A stretch of DNA of 53,592 bases from Glycocaulis sp. GTDB taxonomy: Bacteria; Pseudomonadota; Alphaproteobacteria; Caulobacterales; Maricaulaceae. Position numbers and translations under genes: made by a program. Positions 34,570-43,081 of the stretch are shown one piece after another. The first letter of the stretch is position 1; each line of letters opens with the position of its first letter. A model generated the notes under the pieces. It ran no database searches and was not told the origin of the DNA. It worked only from the letters and a program-made list of their open reading frames with translations. The stretch is taken from assembly GCA_022565665.1 (NCBI GenBank), contig JAIUMI010000017.1:1-53592 (forward strand). Direction: 5' to 3'.

Positions 34570-35100
34570 ATGGCACAGCCCAGCCCGACAGGATATGAAG
34601 ACGCCGCCAGCGGCGTGTTCCCCCCTTTCGATCCGACCTATTTCGCCTCCCAGCTCTTCTGGCTGGCGATCAGCTTTGCTGTTCTCTACATCCTGCTCTC
34701 GCGCTGGATCCTGCCGCGTATCGGCTCGACCATCGAAGAGCGCAAGGACCGCATCGCCGACGATCTCGATGCCGCCGCCAGCCTCAAGGCCCAAGCCGAC
34801 GAGGCGGTGAAAACCTACGAACGCTCTCTGGCGGACGCCCGTGCCAAGGCCCGGGCCGTGGCAGGTGATGCCCGCGCCGTGGCAGAGCGTGAGGCCGCTG
34901 AAGAAACCGCCCGTATCGAGGCCGAGCTTGCCGGCAAGCAGGACGAGGCCGAGGCGCGCATTTCCGAAGCCCGCACCAAGGCACTGGGCGAGGTATGCAA
35001 TGTGGCCGCTGACGTGGCTGCCAGCGTTGCCGAGCATCTGGCGGGCGTGAAGGTGAAGAAAGCCGACGCCGAAAAGGCCGTCGACGAGGTGAGGAGCTAG
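34570..35100 (+). CDS. atpX: ATP synthase Fo subunit b' (second b-type stator)
   Basis: 176 residues. One transmembrane helix (LFWLAISFAVLYILLSRWIL, about 38-57) follows a short N-terminal tail and precedes a long Ala/Glu/Lys/Arg coiled coil. Like other phototrophic and alphaproteobacterial systems, the organism encodes two different b subunits that pair as a b/b' stator. It is the upstream member and lies six bases before atpF. Sometimes named atpG or atpF2. Confidence 0.92.
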   Translation: MAQPSPTGYEDAASGVFPPFDPTYFASQLFWLAISFAVLYILLSRWILPRIGSTIEERKDRIADDLDAAASLKAQADEAVKTYERSLADARAKARAVAGDARAVAEREAAEETARIEAELAGKQDEAEARISEARTKALGEVCNVAADVAASVAEHLAGVKVKKADAEKAVDEVRS

Positions 35101-35106
35101 GACGCC

Positions 35107-35601
35107 ATGAGCTATCTGCTTCAGGACACCTCTTTCTGGGCCTTTCTGGGCCTGATCATCTTCTTCGCTATCCTGTGGCGCGCCGGCGTGCACAAGGCCG
35201 TCGCAAAGGGTCTGGACGGCCGCGCGGCCACCATCCGCAACGAGCTGGACGAAGCCCGCCGCCTGCGCGAGGAGGCCCAGGAAATGCTGGCCAGGTTCGA
35301 GCGCCAGCAGCGCGAAGCGGCCAGCGAAGCCGAAGAGATGATCCGCAAGGCCAAGCAGGACGCCGAGTTCATCCGCGAGAACGCCAGGAAGGAACTGGCC
35401 GACCGCATCGAGCGGCGCACCGCTCTGGCCGAACAGCGTATCGCACAGGCCGAGGCGCAGGCCGCCAAGGACGTGAAGGCGCTTGCTGCCGACCTCGCCG
35501 TGGAGGCCGCCGCCAAGATCCTGACCGACAATCTCACCAAGACGCAGCGCAATGCGCTGGTGAAGGACGCGGCCGGCGAGCTCGCCAAGCGCCTGAACTA
35601 G
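35107..35601 (+). CDS. atpF: ATP synthase Fo subunit b
   Basis: 164 residues. An N-terminal helix (FWAFLGLIIFFAILWRAG) anchors a long charged coiled coil ending in ALVKDAAGELAKRLN. It forms the peripheral stalk with b'. This is the last gene of the operon, and a strong intrinsic terminator starts 25 bases after its stop. Confidence 0.95.
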   Translation: MSYLLQDTSFWAFLGLIIFFAILWRAGVHKAVAKGLDGRAATIRNELDEARRLREEAQEMLARFERQQREAASEAEEMIRKAKQDAEFIRENARKELADRIERRTALAEQRIAQAEAQAAKDVKALAADLAVEAAAKILTDNLTKTQRNALVKDAAGELAKRLN

Positions 35602-35625
35602 GTTTCATCCTATCGCTGAAACGAG

Positions 35626-35657
35626 AAACGGGGCCGTAGGGGGCCCCGTTTTTTTTT
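35626..35657 (+). terminator. Strong terminator of the Fo operon
   Basis: A perfect 10-bp stem AAACGGGGCC/GGCCCCGTTT (35626-35635 and 35642-35651) runs into nine consecutive T residues (35649-35657). This is the clearest intrinsic terminator in the window. Confidence 0.93.
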
Positions 35658-35664
35658 GATACTC

Positions 35665-35787
35665 CGCACATCCGTGCGTCGCTGCAGGCAAAAGTGCCTG
35701 GCGGCCGGAGAGCGCGAACGCGCGCCCGCGACTGCCTGTGCCCGCGCAAGCGGGTATTCGCGGAACATCGCAACGCGGATGCGTTGC
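35665..35787. repeat. Run of short hairpins in the atpF/PGPGW-like gap
   Basis: Within about 120 bases there are five small stem-loops: CGCAC/GTGCG (35665-35678), AGGCA/TGCCT (35686-35699), a GCG/CGC stem around CGAA (35712-35721), CCCGC-GCAA-GCGGG (35741-35754) and GCAACGC-GGAT-GCGTTGC (35770-35787). No gene covers the stretch. It resembles palindromic intergenic repeats of the REP type, but family membership is not shown here. Confidence 0.4.
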
Positions 35788-35806
35788 GCAATCAAAGACC
35801 GTTACC

Positions 35807-36097
35807 CTACCCCTTCGCCTCTTCATCCTTCTCGCCAAAGATGCGCTTCACACGCGCCCAGACGCGCGGATGGCGCTTCAGGAAACCCGTGATGAGATTG
35901 TGAGCGGTGCGCGAGGACGCGGCCAACAGAACCGCGGCAAAAATAAAGAGCGGAATGCCCAGCGGGATAGGCAGGAAGAAGAGCGGAATCGACACCGCCA
36001 TCAGGAACAGGCCCAGCGCCACGCCAATCGCGCGCAGAACGAGAAAGATCACGCCGCCGACGCGTGTCCTGGAAAACTCGTTCATGGCTTCGTTCAT
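35807..36097 (-). CDS. Small membrane protein, PGPGW-like
   Basis: 96 residues. Two hydrophobic helices (VIFLVLRAIGVALGLFLMAV and LFFLPIPLGIPLFIFAAVLL) are followed by a basic tail (FLKRHPRVWARVKRIFGE). The layout matches small PGPGW-type transmembrane proteins, although the PGPGW motif itself reads LPIPLG here. Function unknown. The ATG at 36097 follows AAGGGGAC; the frame extends to 36244 without similarity. It converges with the atp operon. Confidence 0.7.
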   Translation of the reverse strand: MNEAMNEFSRTRVGGVIFLVLRAIGVALGLFLMAVSIPLFFLPIPLGIPLFIFAAVLLAASSRTAHNLITGFLKRHPRVWARVKRIFGEKDEEAKG

Positions 36098-36163
36098 GAC
36101 CACTGTCCGTCCCCTTCGCGAACCGGTTATACGTCCGCTGAGCTGCTTATGTGCGCCGCCCAC

Positions 36164-36187
36164 CCCCTCTTGCAAGGGTGAGAGGGG
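36164..36187. repeat. Intergenic hairpin, related to the one at 39231
   Basis: CCCCTCT (36164-36170) pairs with AGAGGGG (36181-36187) and is followed by CAAAATCG. The hairpin between gcvH and gcvPA is likewise C-rich/G-rich and followed by CAAAAATCG, so both may belong to one dispersed element. It lies downstream of gcvPB and could also affect 3' end stability. Confidence 0.35.
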
Positions 36188-36268
36188 CAAAATCGTTCCC
36201 GATACACATAAAGACACCGTAGCGTGCCGCAAATGCGGCAGCACTGCAGATGACGCCGAATTAATGCG

Positions 36269-37840
36269 CTATTCCGCCGCTTCCAGCGTCTCCGCAGGCG
36301 GGGTCCAGACCAGCACCGGATTGCGCGCGGCCCGCGTCTCGTCGAGCCGCTTGGTGGGCGCATGAACCGGCGCGGAGGTGAAGCGCACTGTATCGCCGTC
36401 CTTCGCCGCTTTTGCGAGGCTTTCCAGCGTGTCGCAGAAGCGGTCGAGGCCGGACTTGCTTTCGGTCTCGGTCGGCTCGATCAGCATGGCGCCGTGCACG
36501 ACCAGCGGGAAGTACATGGTCATGGGGTGATAACCCTCATCGATCATGGCTTTGGCAAAGTCGAGCGTGGTGACGCCGGTATCCTTCAGGAAGCGGTCGT
36601 CAAACAGCGCCTCATGCATGCAGGTGCCATCGAAGGCGGGCGTCATGATGTGTTTCAGGCGCGCCAGGATGTAATTCGCGTTCAGCACCGCGTCCTCGGC
36701 CGCCTGTTTCAGCCCGTCCGCGCCATGGCTCATCATGTAGGAGAGCGCGCGGGTGAACATGCCCATCTGGCCGTGGAAGGCGACCATGCGGCCAAAGGGC
36801 TCCCCTTCCGCCTCGTCTTCCTGCTCCACCATGCGCCAGCCTTCGCCGTCCTTGACGACATAGGGCACCGGAGCGAACGGGGCGAGCGCCTCGGAGAACA
36901 CGGTCGGACCGGCACCGGGCCCACCGCCACCATGCGGGGTGGAGAAGGTCTTGTGCAAATTGATGTGCATGGCGTCGATACCAAGATCGCCGGGGCGCAC
37001 GCGGCCGACAATGGCGTTGAAGTTCGCGCCATCGCAGTAGAAATACCCGCCCGCCTCGTGGATCAGGCGGGCGATCTCTACGATGTCCCGCTCGAACAGC
37101 CCGCACGTATTGGGGTTGGTCAGCATGATCGCGGCGACATCATCACCGAGCTTCGCCTTGAAGGCGTCCATGTCCACACGGCCATCAGGGCCTGCCGGGA
37201 TCTCATCGCAATAGAAGCCGCACTGCACGGCGGTTGCCGGGTTGGTGCCGTGCGCACTTTCCGGCACGAGCACGCGGCGGCGGCCGCTTTGCCCGCGCGC
37301 ATCCAGCGCCGCGCGGATCGCCATCATGCCGCACAGCTCGCCATGGGCACCGGCCTTCGGGCTCATCGCGACGCAAGGCGTATTCGTCAGCGTCATCAGC
37401 CAGTGGGCAAGCTCGCCCATCAGCTCGAACGCGCCCTGCACGGTCGATTGCGGCTGCAGCGGGTGAATATCGCCAAAGCCGGCCAAGCGGGCCATTTTCT
37501 CGTTGAGGCGCGGATTGTGCTTCATCGTGCACGAGCCGAGCGGGTAGAGCCCGAGATCAATCGCGTAATTCTTGCGGCTGAGGCGCACATAATGGCGCAT
37601 GGCTTCGGGCTCGGTGAGGCCCGGAAGCCCGATCTCGTCCGTCCGCTCCAGCCCGCCAAGGCGCGCCTTGGTGCCTTTGGCTTTGGGGAAATCCACGCCA
37701 GTAATATCGGTGCGGCCACGCTCGAAGATCAGCGGCTCGGCCTGATCGAGCCCGCGCGAACCGGAAAAGGTGTCGGCATAGCCGCCCTGCTCGATATTCG
37801 AGACCGGGCGGGAGGGGCGTCCTTGCGTGTTCATGGCCAT
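36269..37840 (-). CDS. gcvPB: Glycine dehydrogenase (decarboxylating) subunit 2
   Basis: 523 residues. This is the PLP-carrying half of split P-protein; the PLP lysine lies in MHINLHKTFSTPHGGGGPG, and the glycine-rich loop follows. ESAHGTNPATA and YFYCDGANFNAI are further family motifs. With GcvPA it decarboxylates glycine and loads the aminomethyl group on lipoyl-GcvH. It starts three bases after the gcvPA stop and is the last gene of the operon. A long open frame on the opposite strand is a codon-bias shadow. Confidence 0.97.
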   Translation of the reverse strand: MAMNTQGRPSRPVSNIEQGGYADTFSGSRGLDQAEPLIFERGRTDITGVDFPKAKGTKARLGGLERTDEIGLPGLTEPEAMRHYVRLSRKNYAIDLGLYPLGSCTMKHNPRLNEKMARLAGFGDIHPLQPQSTVQGAFELMGELAHWLMTLTNTPCVAMSPKAGAHGELCGMMAIRAALDARGQSGRRRVLVPESAHGTNPATAVQCGFYCDEIPAGPDGRVDMDAFKAKLGDDVAAIMLTNPNTCGLFERDIVEIARLIHEAGGYFYCDGANFNAIVGRVRPGDLGIDAMHINLHKTFSTPHGGGGPGAGPTVFSEALAPFAPVPYVVKDGEGWRMVEQEDEAEGEPFGRMVAFHGQMGMFTRALSYMMSHGADGLKQAAEDAVLNANYILARLKHIMTPAFDGTCMHEALFDDRFLKDTGVTTLDFAKAMIDEGYHPMTMYFPLVVHGAMLIEPTETESKSGLDRFCDTLESLAKAAKDGDTVRFTSAPVHAPTKRLDETRAARNPVLVWTPPAETLEAAE

Positions 37841-37843
37841 GGG

Positions 37844-39190
37844 TTAAAGCACCTCTTTGAGAGCGCGGGCGAACAGGTCGATATCGGCCTGCGTATTGGT
37901 TTCGGTGGCGGCGATGATGAGAAGGTTGTCGAGGCCCTTGCCCGGATAGAGGCGGCTGGCGGGCACGCCGGCCAGCACGCCCTTGGCGATCAGGCTTTCG
38001 GTCACGCCAGCGGCGTCCTTGGGGAGCTTCACCGTGAACTCGTTGAAGAAGGTCGGCGTGACCAGCTCGACACCCGGCACATTTGCCAGCGCATCGGCAA
38101 GAGTGCAGGCCGCCTCGTGATTGAGGGTGGCGAGCTGGCGCAGGCCCTTCTCGCCCAGCAGCGTCATGTGAATGGTGAAGGCCAGCGCCATCAGCCCGGA
38201 ATTGGTGCAGATGTTCGAGGTCGCCTTGTCGCGCCGGATATGCTGCTCGCGCGTGGAGAGCGTCAGCACGAAGCCGCGACGGCCAGCGGCGTCCACCGTT
38301 TCGCCGGCGAGGCGGCCCGGCATGTTGCGCAGGAAATTGCGGTCATTGCGGCAGGCAAAGAGCCCGACATAGGGTCCGCCGAACTGCAGGCCGACGCCGA
38401 TGGACTGGCCTTCGCCGACCACGATATCGGCCCCCATCTCGCCCGGGCTCTTCATCAGGCCCAGCGACACGATCTCGGTGACGACCGCGATGAGCAGCGC
38501 GCCCTTGGCATGGGCGGCCTCTGCAATCGGGGCAAGGTCATGCACGCGCCCGAACACGTCCGGGTTCTGAACGACGACGCAGGCTGTTTCCTCGTCGATG
38601 GCCGCGATCATGTCATCGAGCGCGCCCGGCACCGGCGCCTGCGAGGCAGTGGCGATATCCATGTACTTGCAGGCCGTGTGGGTGGCGGCGGCATAGTGCG
38701 GGTGCAGATTGCCCGACAGCACCGCCTTGGAGCGCCTGGTCACCCGCGCAGCCATCAGCACGGCCTCGGCGCAGGCGGTGGAGCCGTCATACATGGAGGC
38801 ATTGGCCACATCCATGCCGGTCAGGCGCGCCACTTGCGTCTGGAACTCGAACAGGGTCTGCAGCGTGCCCTGGCTGATTTCGGGCTGATAGGGCGTGTAT
38901 GCGGTCAGGAATTCGGAGCGCTGGATCAGATGATCAACGCTTGAGGGCACATGGTGCTTGTAGGCCCCTGCCCCGACAAAGAACGCCGCCTCGCCTGCGG
39001 AGATGTTTTTCTTCGCCATGCGGGCAAAGGCGCGCTCCACCTCCAGCTCGGTCGCCCGCAGCGGCAGGTTCACCGGGCCGTCAAGGCGCGCCGCCTCCGG
39101 CACGTCTAGGAAGAGATCATCAATGGACTGCACACCAATCGTGGCGAGCATCGCCTCGCGATCATCGGGGGTCAGGGGGAGGTAGCGCAT
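37844..39190 (-). CDS. gcvPA: Glycine dehydrogenase (decarboxylating) subunit 1
   Basis: 448 residues. N-terminal half of the split P-protein, with [19 protein letters not shown], the [20 protein letters not shown] segment and [15 protein letters not shown]. It pairs with GcvPB in the decarboxylation step. The organism therefore uses the two-subunit P-protein and not the single long GcvP. It is coupled to gcvPB by a three-base gap and separated from gcvH by 74 bases that contain a strong hairpin. Confidence 0.97.
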   Translation of the reverse strand: MRYLPLTPDDREAMLATIGVQSIDDLFLDVPEAARLDGPVNLPLRATELEVERAFARMAKKNISAGEAAFFVGAGAYKHHVPSSVDHLIQRSEFLTAYTPYQPEISQGTLQTLFEFQTQVARLTGMDVANASMYDGSTACAEAVLMAARVTRRSKAVLSGNLHPHYAAATHTACKYMDIATASQAPVPGALDDMIAAIDEETACVVVQNPDVFGRVHDLAPIAEAAHAKGALLIAVVTEIVSLGLMKSPGEMGADIVVGEGQSIGVGLQFGGPYVGLFACRNDRNFLRNMPGRLAGETVDAAGRRGFVLTLSTREQHIRRDKATSNICTNSGLMALAFTIHMTLLGEKGLRQLATLNHEAACTLADALANVPGVELVTPTFFNEFTVKLPKDAAGVTESLIAKGVLAGVPASRLYPGKGLDNLLIIAATETNTQADIDLFARALKEVL

Positions 39191-39230
39191 GTCTCGGTCA
39201 ACCTTTTGGTTTTCAGGCTTCTTGCACTGT

Positions 39231-39252
39231 CCTCCCCCGCGAACGGGGGAGG
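39231..39252 (-). other. Strong hairpin between gcvH and gcvPA
   Basis: On the minus strand the stem CCTCCCCCG/CGGGGGAGG encloses a TTCG tetraloop, which is very stable in RNA. No T tract follows, so complete termination is unlikely; message processing or protection of the gcvT-gcvH part is plausible. It shares sequence features with 36164-36187. Confidence 0.5.
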
Positions 39253-39264
39253 CAAAAATCGTCG

Positions 39265-39633
39265 CTAGCCGATATGGGCCTTGTAGGCGGCTTCATCCAT
39301 CAGGGCGTCGAGCTGCGAGGCGTCGGAAAGCTTCAGCTTCACGAACCAGCCCGCACCATCGGGGGCTTCGTTGACGGTCTGCGGGGCGCTTTCCAGCTCG
39401 GAATTGACCTCGACCACTTCGCCATTGACGGGCGCGTAGACTTCCGAAGCGGCCTTCACGCTTTCCACCACGGCCATCTCGCCGCCTTTGGTGACCGTCT
39501 TGCCGATCTCGGGCAGTTCAACGAACACCACATCGCCCAGCTGTTCAGCGGCGAAATGGGTGATGCCGACAATGGCGGTATCGCCCTCAAGGCGGATCCA
39601 TTCATGGTCCTTGGTATAGCGGGTCTGGCTCAT
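39265..39633 (-). CDS. gcvH: Glycine cleavage system H protein
   Basis: 122 residues. The lipoylated lysine is K60 in [14 protein letters not shown], and [19 protein letters not shown] opens the protein. It shuttles the aminomethyl group between P and T proteins. I chose the ATG at 39633 because GGAGGAG lies seven to eight bases upstream; the frame start at 39660 has none. It lies 30 bases after gcvT in the same operon. Confidence 0.97.
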   Translation of the reverse strand: MSQTRYTKDHEWIRLEGDTAIVGITHFAAEQLGDVVFVELPEIGKTVTKGGEMAVVESVKAASEVYAPVNGEVVEVNSELESAPQTVNEAPDGAGWFVKLKLSDASQLDALMDEAAYKAHIG

Positions 39634-39663
39634 GGGGGTATCTCCTCCGGTAATCTTCAAAAA

Positions 39664-40770
39664 CTAGCCGCGATGGAAGCGGTGCGGCGCAAACGGCATG
39701 GATACAATCTCGGCGGGGCGGGCCTTGCCGCGCACCATCAGGTCAAGCGCGGTGCCGGGCTTGGCAAGATCGCTGCGCACATACCCCATTGCCACAGGCG
39801 CGCCAACGGTCGGCCCGAAGCCGCCAGAGGTGACCACGCCGACAATCTCGCCATTGACCGCAATCTCAGCGCCCTCGCGGGCAGGTGCGCGGTCATGCGG
39901 GCGGATGCCGACGCGTTTCACGCCCGCGCCGTCTGCAATCTGTTTGAGGATTCTGGCAGCGCCGGGAAAGTCGGCGCGCTCGCGGCGGGTCCTGGCAATC
40001 GCCCAGGTCAGCGCGGCCTCAACCGGCGTGCGGCCTTCATCCATGTCATGGCCGTAAAGGCAAAGTCCCGCTTCGAGGCGCAGGCTGTCACGCGCACCAA
40101 GGCCGATGGGTTTTACGCGCGCATCAGAGAGAAGTAGGCGGGCGATCTGGTCTGCCTTGCCGGCGGGCACCGAAATCTCGAACCCGTCCTCGCCGGTATA
40201 GCCGGAGCGCGAGGCGAACACCTCCACGCCATCAAGCTGGAACACGCCGCATTGCATGAAGACGAGCTTTGCCGCCTCCGGCACGAGGCCGGTGAATACA
40301 GTGGCCGCTGCGGGGCCCTGAAGGGCCAGCAGAGCGCGATCCGCAAGTTCGGTGAGGGTTGCCCGCCCGGCGAAGCGCGCGCGCATGTGGGCAAAATCTG
40401 CGCCCTTTGTGGCAGCGTTCACGACGACGAAAATCCCGCCATCCGCGCCGAAGGGCCGCGAGACCATGAGATCGTCCATGATCCCGCCCTCATCATTGAG
40501 GAGGAGGGTGTATTTCTGCTCGCCGGGTTTCAGCGCGGAGAGGTCCGCCGTGATCAGCACCTCCAGCGCGGCTTCATCGCCCGTCACATCCGCCTGCCCC
40601 ATGTGGGAGACGTCAAACAGGCCCGCCTGGTCTCTTGTGTGCAGGTGCTCGGCCATGATGCCGTCAGAGTACTGCACCGGCATGGCGTAGCCCGCGAAGG
40701 GCACCATGCGCGCGCCAAGCTCGACATGGAGATCGTGGAGCGGGGTCTTTTTCAGATCGGCTTCAGCCAT
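39664..40770 (-). CDS. gcvT: Glycine cleavage system T protein (aminomethyltransferase)
   Basis: 368 residues. TPLHDLHVELGARMVPFAGY at the start, FDVSHMGQADVTG, and SRSGYTGEDGFEISVP are T-protein motifs. It releases ammonia and transfers the methylene group to tetrahydrofolate. It is the first gene of the operon; the open frame runs far upstream to 41034, but that part is the riboswitch leader, so the ATG at 40770 is correct. GAGG lies about nine bases before it. Confidence 0.95.
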   Translation of the reverse strand: MAEADLKKTPLHDLHVELGARMVPFAGYAMPVQYSDGIMAEHLHTRDQAGLFDVSHMGQADVTGDEAALEVLITADLSALKPGEQKYTLLLNDEGGIMDDLMVSRPFGADGGIFVVVNAATKGADFAHMRARFAGRATLTELADRALLALQGPAAATVFTGLVPEAAKLVFMQCGVFQLDGVEVFASRSGYTGEDGFEISVPAGKADQIARLLLSDARVKPIGLGARDSLRLEAGLCLYGHDMDEGRTPVEAALTWAIARTRRERADFPGAARILKQIADGAGVKRVGIRPHDRAPAREGAEIAVNGEIVGVVTSGGFGPTVGAPVAMGYVRSDLAKPGTALDLMVRGKARPAEIVSMPFAPHRFHRG

Positions 40771-40843
40771 GTGTCCAGGTCCTCGACGCGGGTTTGCAAT
40801 CACCGCCGTGCGCGAGTTACCTCGCGTGGCGATCTTGCCCCCG

Positions 40844-41030
40844 CTGTCCCTTGACCTGAGAGATTCCCGCCGCAACGGGGCTGACCCCACGTGCAGCTTG
40901 CTCCTTCGGTGGGGCTGCCCTTTTAAAGAGCGGCCCGCTTTCCAGCGTCGGCGGTCCCGGCGGTCCTGCGGCCTGAGCGTTTCCGGGGCGGTTGCGCCTT
41001 CGGCGCCGGCGTCTTCGGCCGGTCTCTCCC
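40844..41030 (-). promoter_or_regulatory. Tandem glycine riboswitch (two aptamers)
   Basis: On the minus strand the leader of gcvT shows two consecutive glycine aptamers. Aptamer 1 (about 41030-40962) has GGGAGAGACCGG, GCCGAAGGCGCAACCG and ACGCTCAGG. Aptamer 2 (about 40950-40844) has CACCGAAGGAGCAAGCTG and AATCTCTCAGGTCAAGGGAC. These conserved segments are the hallmarks of gcvT-type riboswitches, which usually turn expression on with glycine. The region between aptamer 2 and gcvT, about 70 bases, would hold the expression platform; I see no strong terminator there, so translational control is possible. Confidence 0.92.
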
Positions 41031-41074
41031 GCACGGGTGCCTAATGTCGAACAGGTCTCCCCGTTCAGCGGCGC

Positions 41075-41102
41075 AAACTAGTCCGGCGGGCGCATGAGTC
41101 AA
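41075..41102 (-). promoter_or_regulatory. Candidate promoter of the gcv operon
   Basis: On the minus strand, TTGACT (41102-41097) and TAGTTT (41080-41075) are 16 bases apart. The predicted start lies about 35-40 bases upstream of aptamer 1, a fitting place for a riboswitch-controlled leader. Confidence 0.45.
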
Positions 41103-41159
41103 TCGGGGGGCGCGGCTTCAAACTGGTGAAACGCGAGAAACCGAAGATGCGCCGCCATC

Positions 41160-41264
41160 TGTCATCCTCCGGCCGCGTAGCGGTCCGGGGGACCCATGCC
41201 TGCAACGAACCGGGAAGCATCAAACTCTCAGGCGTGGGTGGCCCGGATAAACCGGGCCATGACA
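41160..41264. repeat. 105-base palindromic intergenic repeat
   Basis: The element is bounded by TGTCAT (41160-41165) and ATGACA (41259-41264) and holds nested stems: CCGGCCGC-GTA-GCGGTCCGG near its left end, ACCCATGCCTG with CAGGCGTGGGT (41192-41202 and 41229-41239, one G-T pair), and GGCCCGG-ATAAA-CCGGGCC (41240-41258). One frame across it reads GPDKPGHD, a peptide that recurs in spurious ORFs over such repeats in alphaproteobacterial genomes. It sits between the divergent-end gcv leader and argS. Confidence 0.55.
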
Positions 41265-41307
41265 CCTTGGGGGAACAATTGAAGAAATCCGATGCTCGCG
41301 GCAGCGC

Positions 41308-43071
41308 TTACATCTGTTCCGGTGTTTCCAGACCGATCAGCGACAGGCCCAGCTCCAGCTGCCGAAGCGTCAGCGCGGCAAGGCCAAGGCGCGAACGGCG
41401 TACCGCTTCGTCCTTTTCGGGCAGGATCGGGCAGACCGCATAGAAGCTGGAGAAGGCCTGCGCCAACCCAAAGACATGCTCGCAGACATGGTTCGGCGCG
41501 CGGTCATCATGGGCGCGCATCAATGCGCCGTGGAACCCATCGAGCCTGCGCACCAGCGCCGCCTCCTCAGGCACGGACACGATGATCGCTCCCGGCTCAA
41601 GCCCTTCTCCGGCGGCCTTCCTCATCAGCGATTTGATGCGCACGGCCTGATAGAGCAGGTATGGCCCGGTGCGGCCCTCGAACGAGACGAACCGGTCCAT
41701 CTCGAAAATGTAATTCGTGGTGCGGTAGTTCTGTAGATCGGCGAACTTGATCGCGGCATTGGCGACTTTGCGCGCCACGTCCTCAAGGGATGCCGCGTCC
41801 AGCGATTCGCCAAGCCCGGCTTCGGCAAGGCGCGCACGGGCGCGCTCGCGCGCTTCCTCGATCAGGTCCGCCAGCCGGAACGTGCCACCCGCGCGGGTGC
41901 GCAGGCGCTTGCCGTCCGGGCCGTTGACCGTGCCGAACTTCACGTGCTCCAGCCCGCCTTCGCCTGCGAGGCCCGCCTTCACCGCTGCGCGGAACACCTG
42001 CTCGAAATGGTCTGACTGGCCCAGATCCACAACATAGAGGATGAGGTCCGGGTTCACGCTTTCGCGCCGGTCGAGGATCGTCGCAAGATCGGTCGTCGCG
42101 TAGAGAGCGGAACCCTGTGAACTGACGAGGATGAGGGGCGCGAGTTCCTTCTTGTCATCCTCTAACGCCACCCGCACGATCCACGCGCCTTCGGATTCTT
42201 CGGCCACGCCGCGCGCCTTGAAATCCTCCACCATGGCCGGGATCAGATCATTGACGTCGCTTTCTCCCTTCCACAGGTCGAAATGGACGCCGAGCGCGGA
42301 GAAATCCTCTTTCAGCGCGGCAATGGAGACATTGATGAAATGGCGCAGCAGGGCGCGGTAGCCGGGCCGGCCAGCCTGCAGCTCGGCCGTCGCCTTGCGC
42401 GAGCGCTCCTGACGGGCCGGGTCTTCCTTGCCCTTGGCGCTCGCCTGCGGATAGAGCCGGGCAAGGTCTTCGATGGTGACCGGCGCAACGTCCGGATACG
42501 GGCCGGCAAACGCCTCATCGAAATAGGGAAGATCCGGCTGCTCATCCTCCAGCTCGGTGATGAGCTGACCCATCTGAAGGCCCCAGTCACCCAGATGGAT
42601 ATCGCTCGTCACCTCATGCCCAAGGAAGCGCAAGAGGCGCTGCAAGCTGTCGCCAATGACCGAGGAGCGCAGATGGCCGACATGCATCGGCTTGGCAACG
42701 TTCGGCCCGCCAAAGTCGATCATCACCTTGCGCGGAACATCCACCCGCCCCGCCCCGGCGCGTTCATCACCTGCCAGCGCATTGACCTGACCGGTATACA
42801 TGGCAGGCGCCGGCGTGAGGTTCAAAAAACCGGGCCCGGCAATCTCCACGGCGAGGTCGGGCATCACGGACGCCAGATGGTCAGCCACGCCTTGCGCGAT
42901 GACACGCGGCGGCTTGCCCGCCTGCTTGGCGGCAGCCAGCGCGCCATTGCACTGATAGGGGGCAAGGTCCGGGCGGTCGCTTTCCGACACACGGCCCAGC
43001 TTGGCGTCCAGCCCCATAGCGGTGAAGGCATCGCCCAGCGCGGCGCTGAGCTGATCGGCGAGGCTCGTCAT
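41308..43071 (-). CDS. argS: Arginyl-tRNA synthetase
   Basis: 587 residues, full length. The class I HIGH-type motif is HVGHLRSSVIGD in the Rossmann domain (KPMHVGHL), and the KMSK-equivalent region reads DGKRLRTRAGGTFRLADLI, as in ArgRS forms lacking a canonical KMSKS. The C-terminal DALR anticodon-binding domain ends in LELGLSLIGLETPEQM. It charges tRNA-Arg. The small lipoprotein gene lies 10 bases upstream on the same strand, so they may be cotranscribed. Confidence 0.96.
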   Translation of the reverse strand: MTSLADQLSAALGDAFTAMGLDAKLGRVSESDRPDLAPYQCNGALAAAKQAGKPPRVIAQGVADHLASVMPDLAVEIAGPGFLNLTPAPAMYTGQVNALAGDERAGAGRVDVPRKVMIDFGGPNVAKPMHVGHLRSSVIGDSLQRLLRFLGHEVTSDIHLGDWGLQMGQLITELEDEQPDLPYFDEAFAGPYPDVAPVTIEDLARLYPQASAKGKEDPARQERSRKATAELQAGRPGYRALLRHFINVSIAALKEDFSALGVHFDLWKGESDVNDLIPAMVEDFKARGVAEESEGAWIVRVALEDDKKELAPLILVSSQGSALYATTDLATILDRRESVNPDLILYVVDLGQSDHFEQVFRAAVKAGLAGEGGLEHVKFGTVNGPDGKRLRTRAGGTFRLADLIEEARERARARLAEAGLGESLDAASLEDVARKVANAAIKFADLQNYRTTNYIFEMDRFVSFEGRTGPYLLYQAVRIKSLMRKAAGEGLEPGAIIVSVPEEAALVRRLDGFHGALMRAHDDRAPNHVCEHVFGLAQAFSSFYAVCPILPEKDEAVRRSRLGLAALTLRQLELGLSLIGLETPEQM

Positions 43072-43081
43072 CAGAGCAGTC

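Noticed and set aside
36362-38944. Open frame of 860 codons on the plus strand opposite gcvPB and gcvPA
   Set aside because: It is fully antisense to two clearly identified genes, rich in His/Arg/Gly as expected for a GC-bias shadow, and has no recognisable domain.
40771-41034. N-terminal extension of gcvT over the leader
   Set aside because: The extension coincides with the riboswitch aptamers and lacks similarity to T proteins; the ATG at 40770 gives the family N-terminus.
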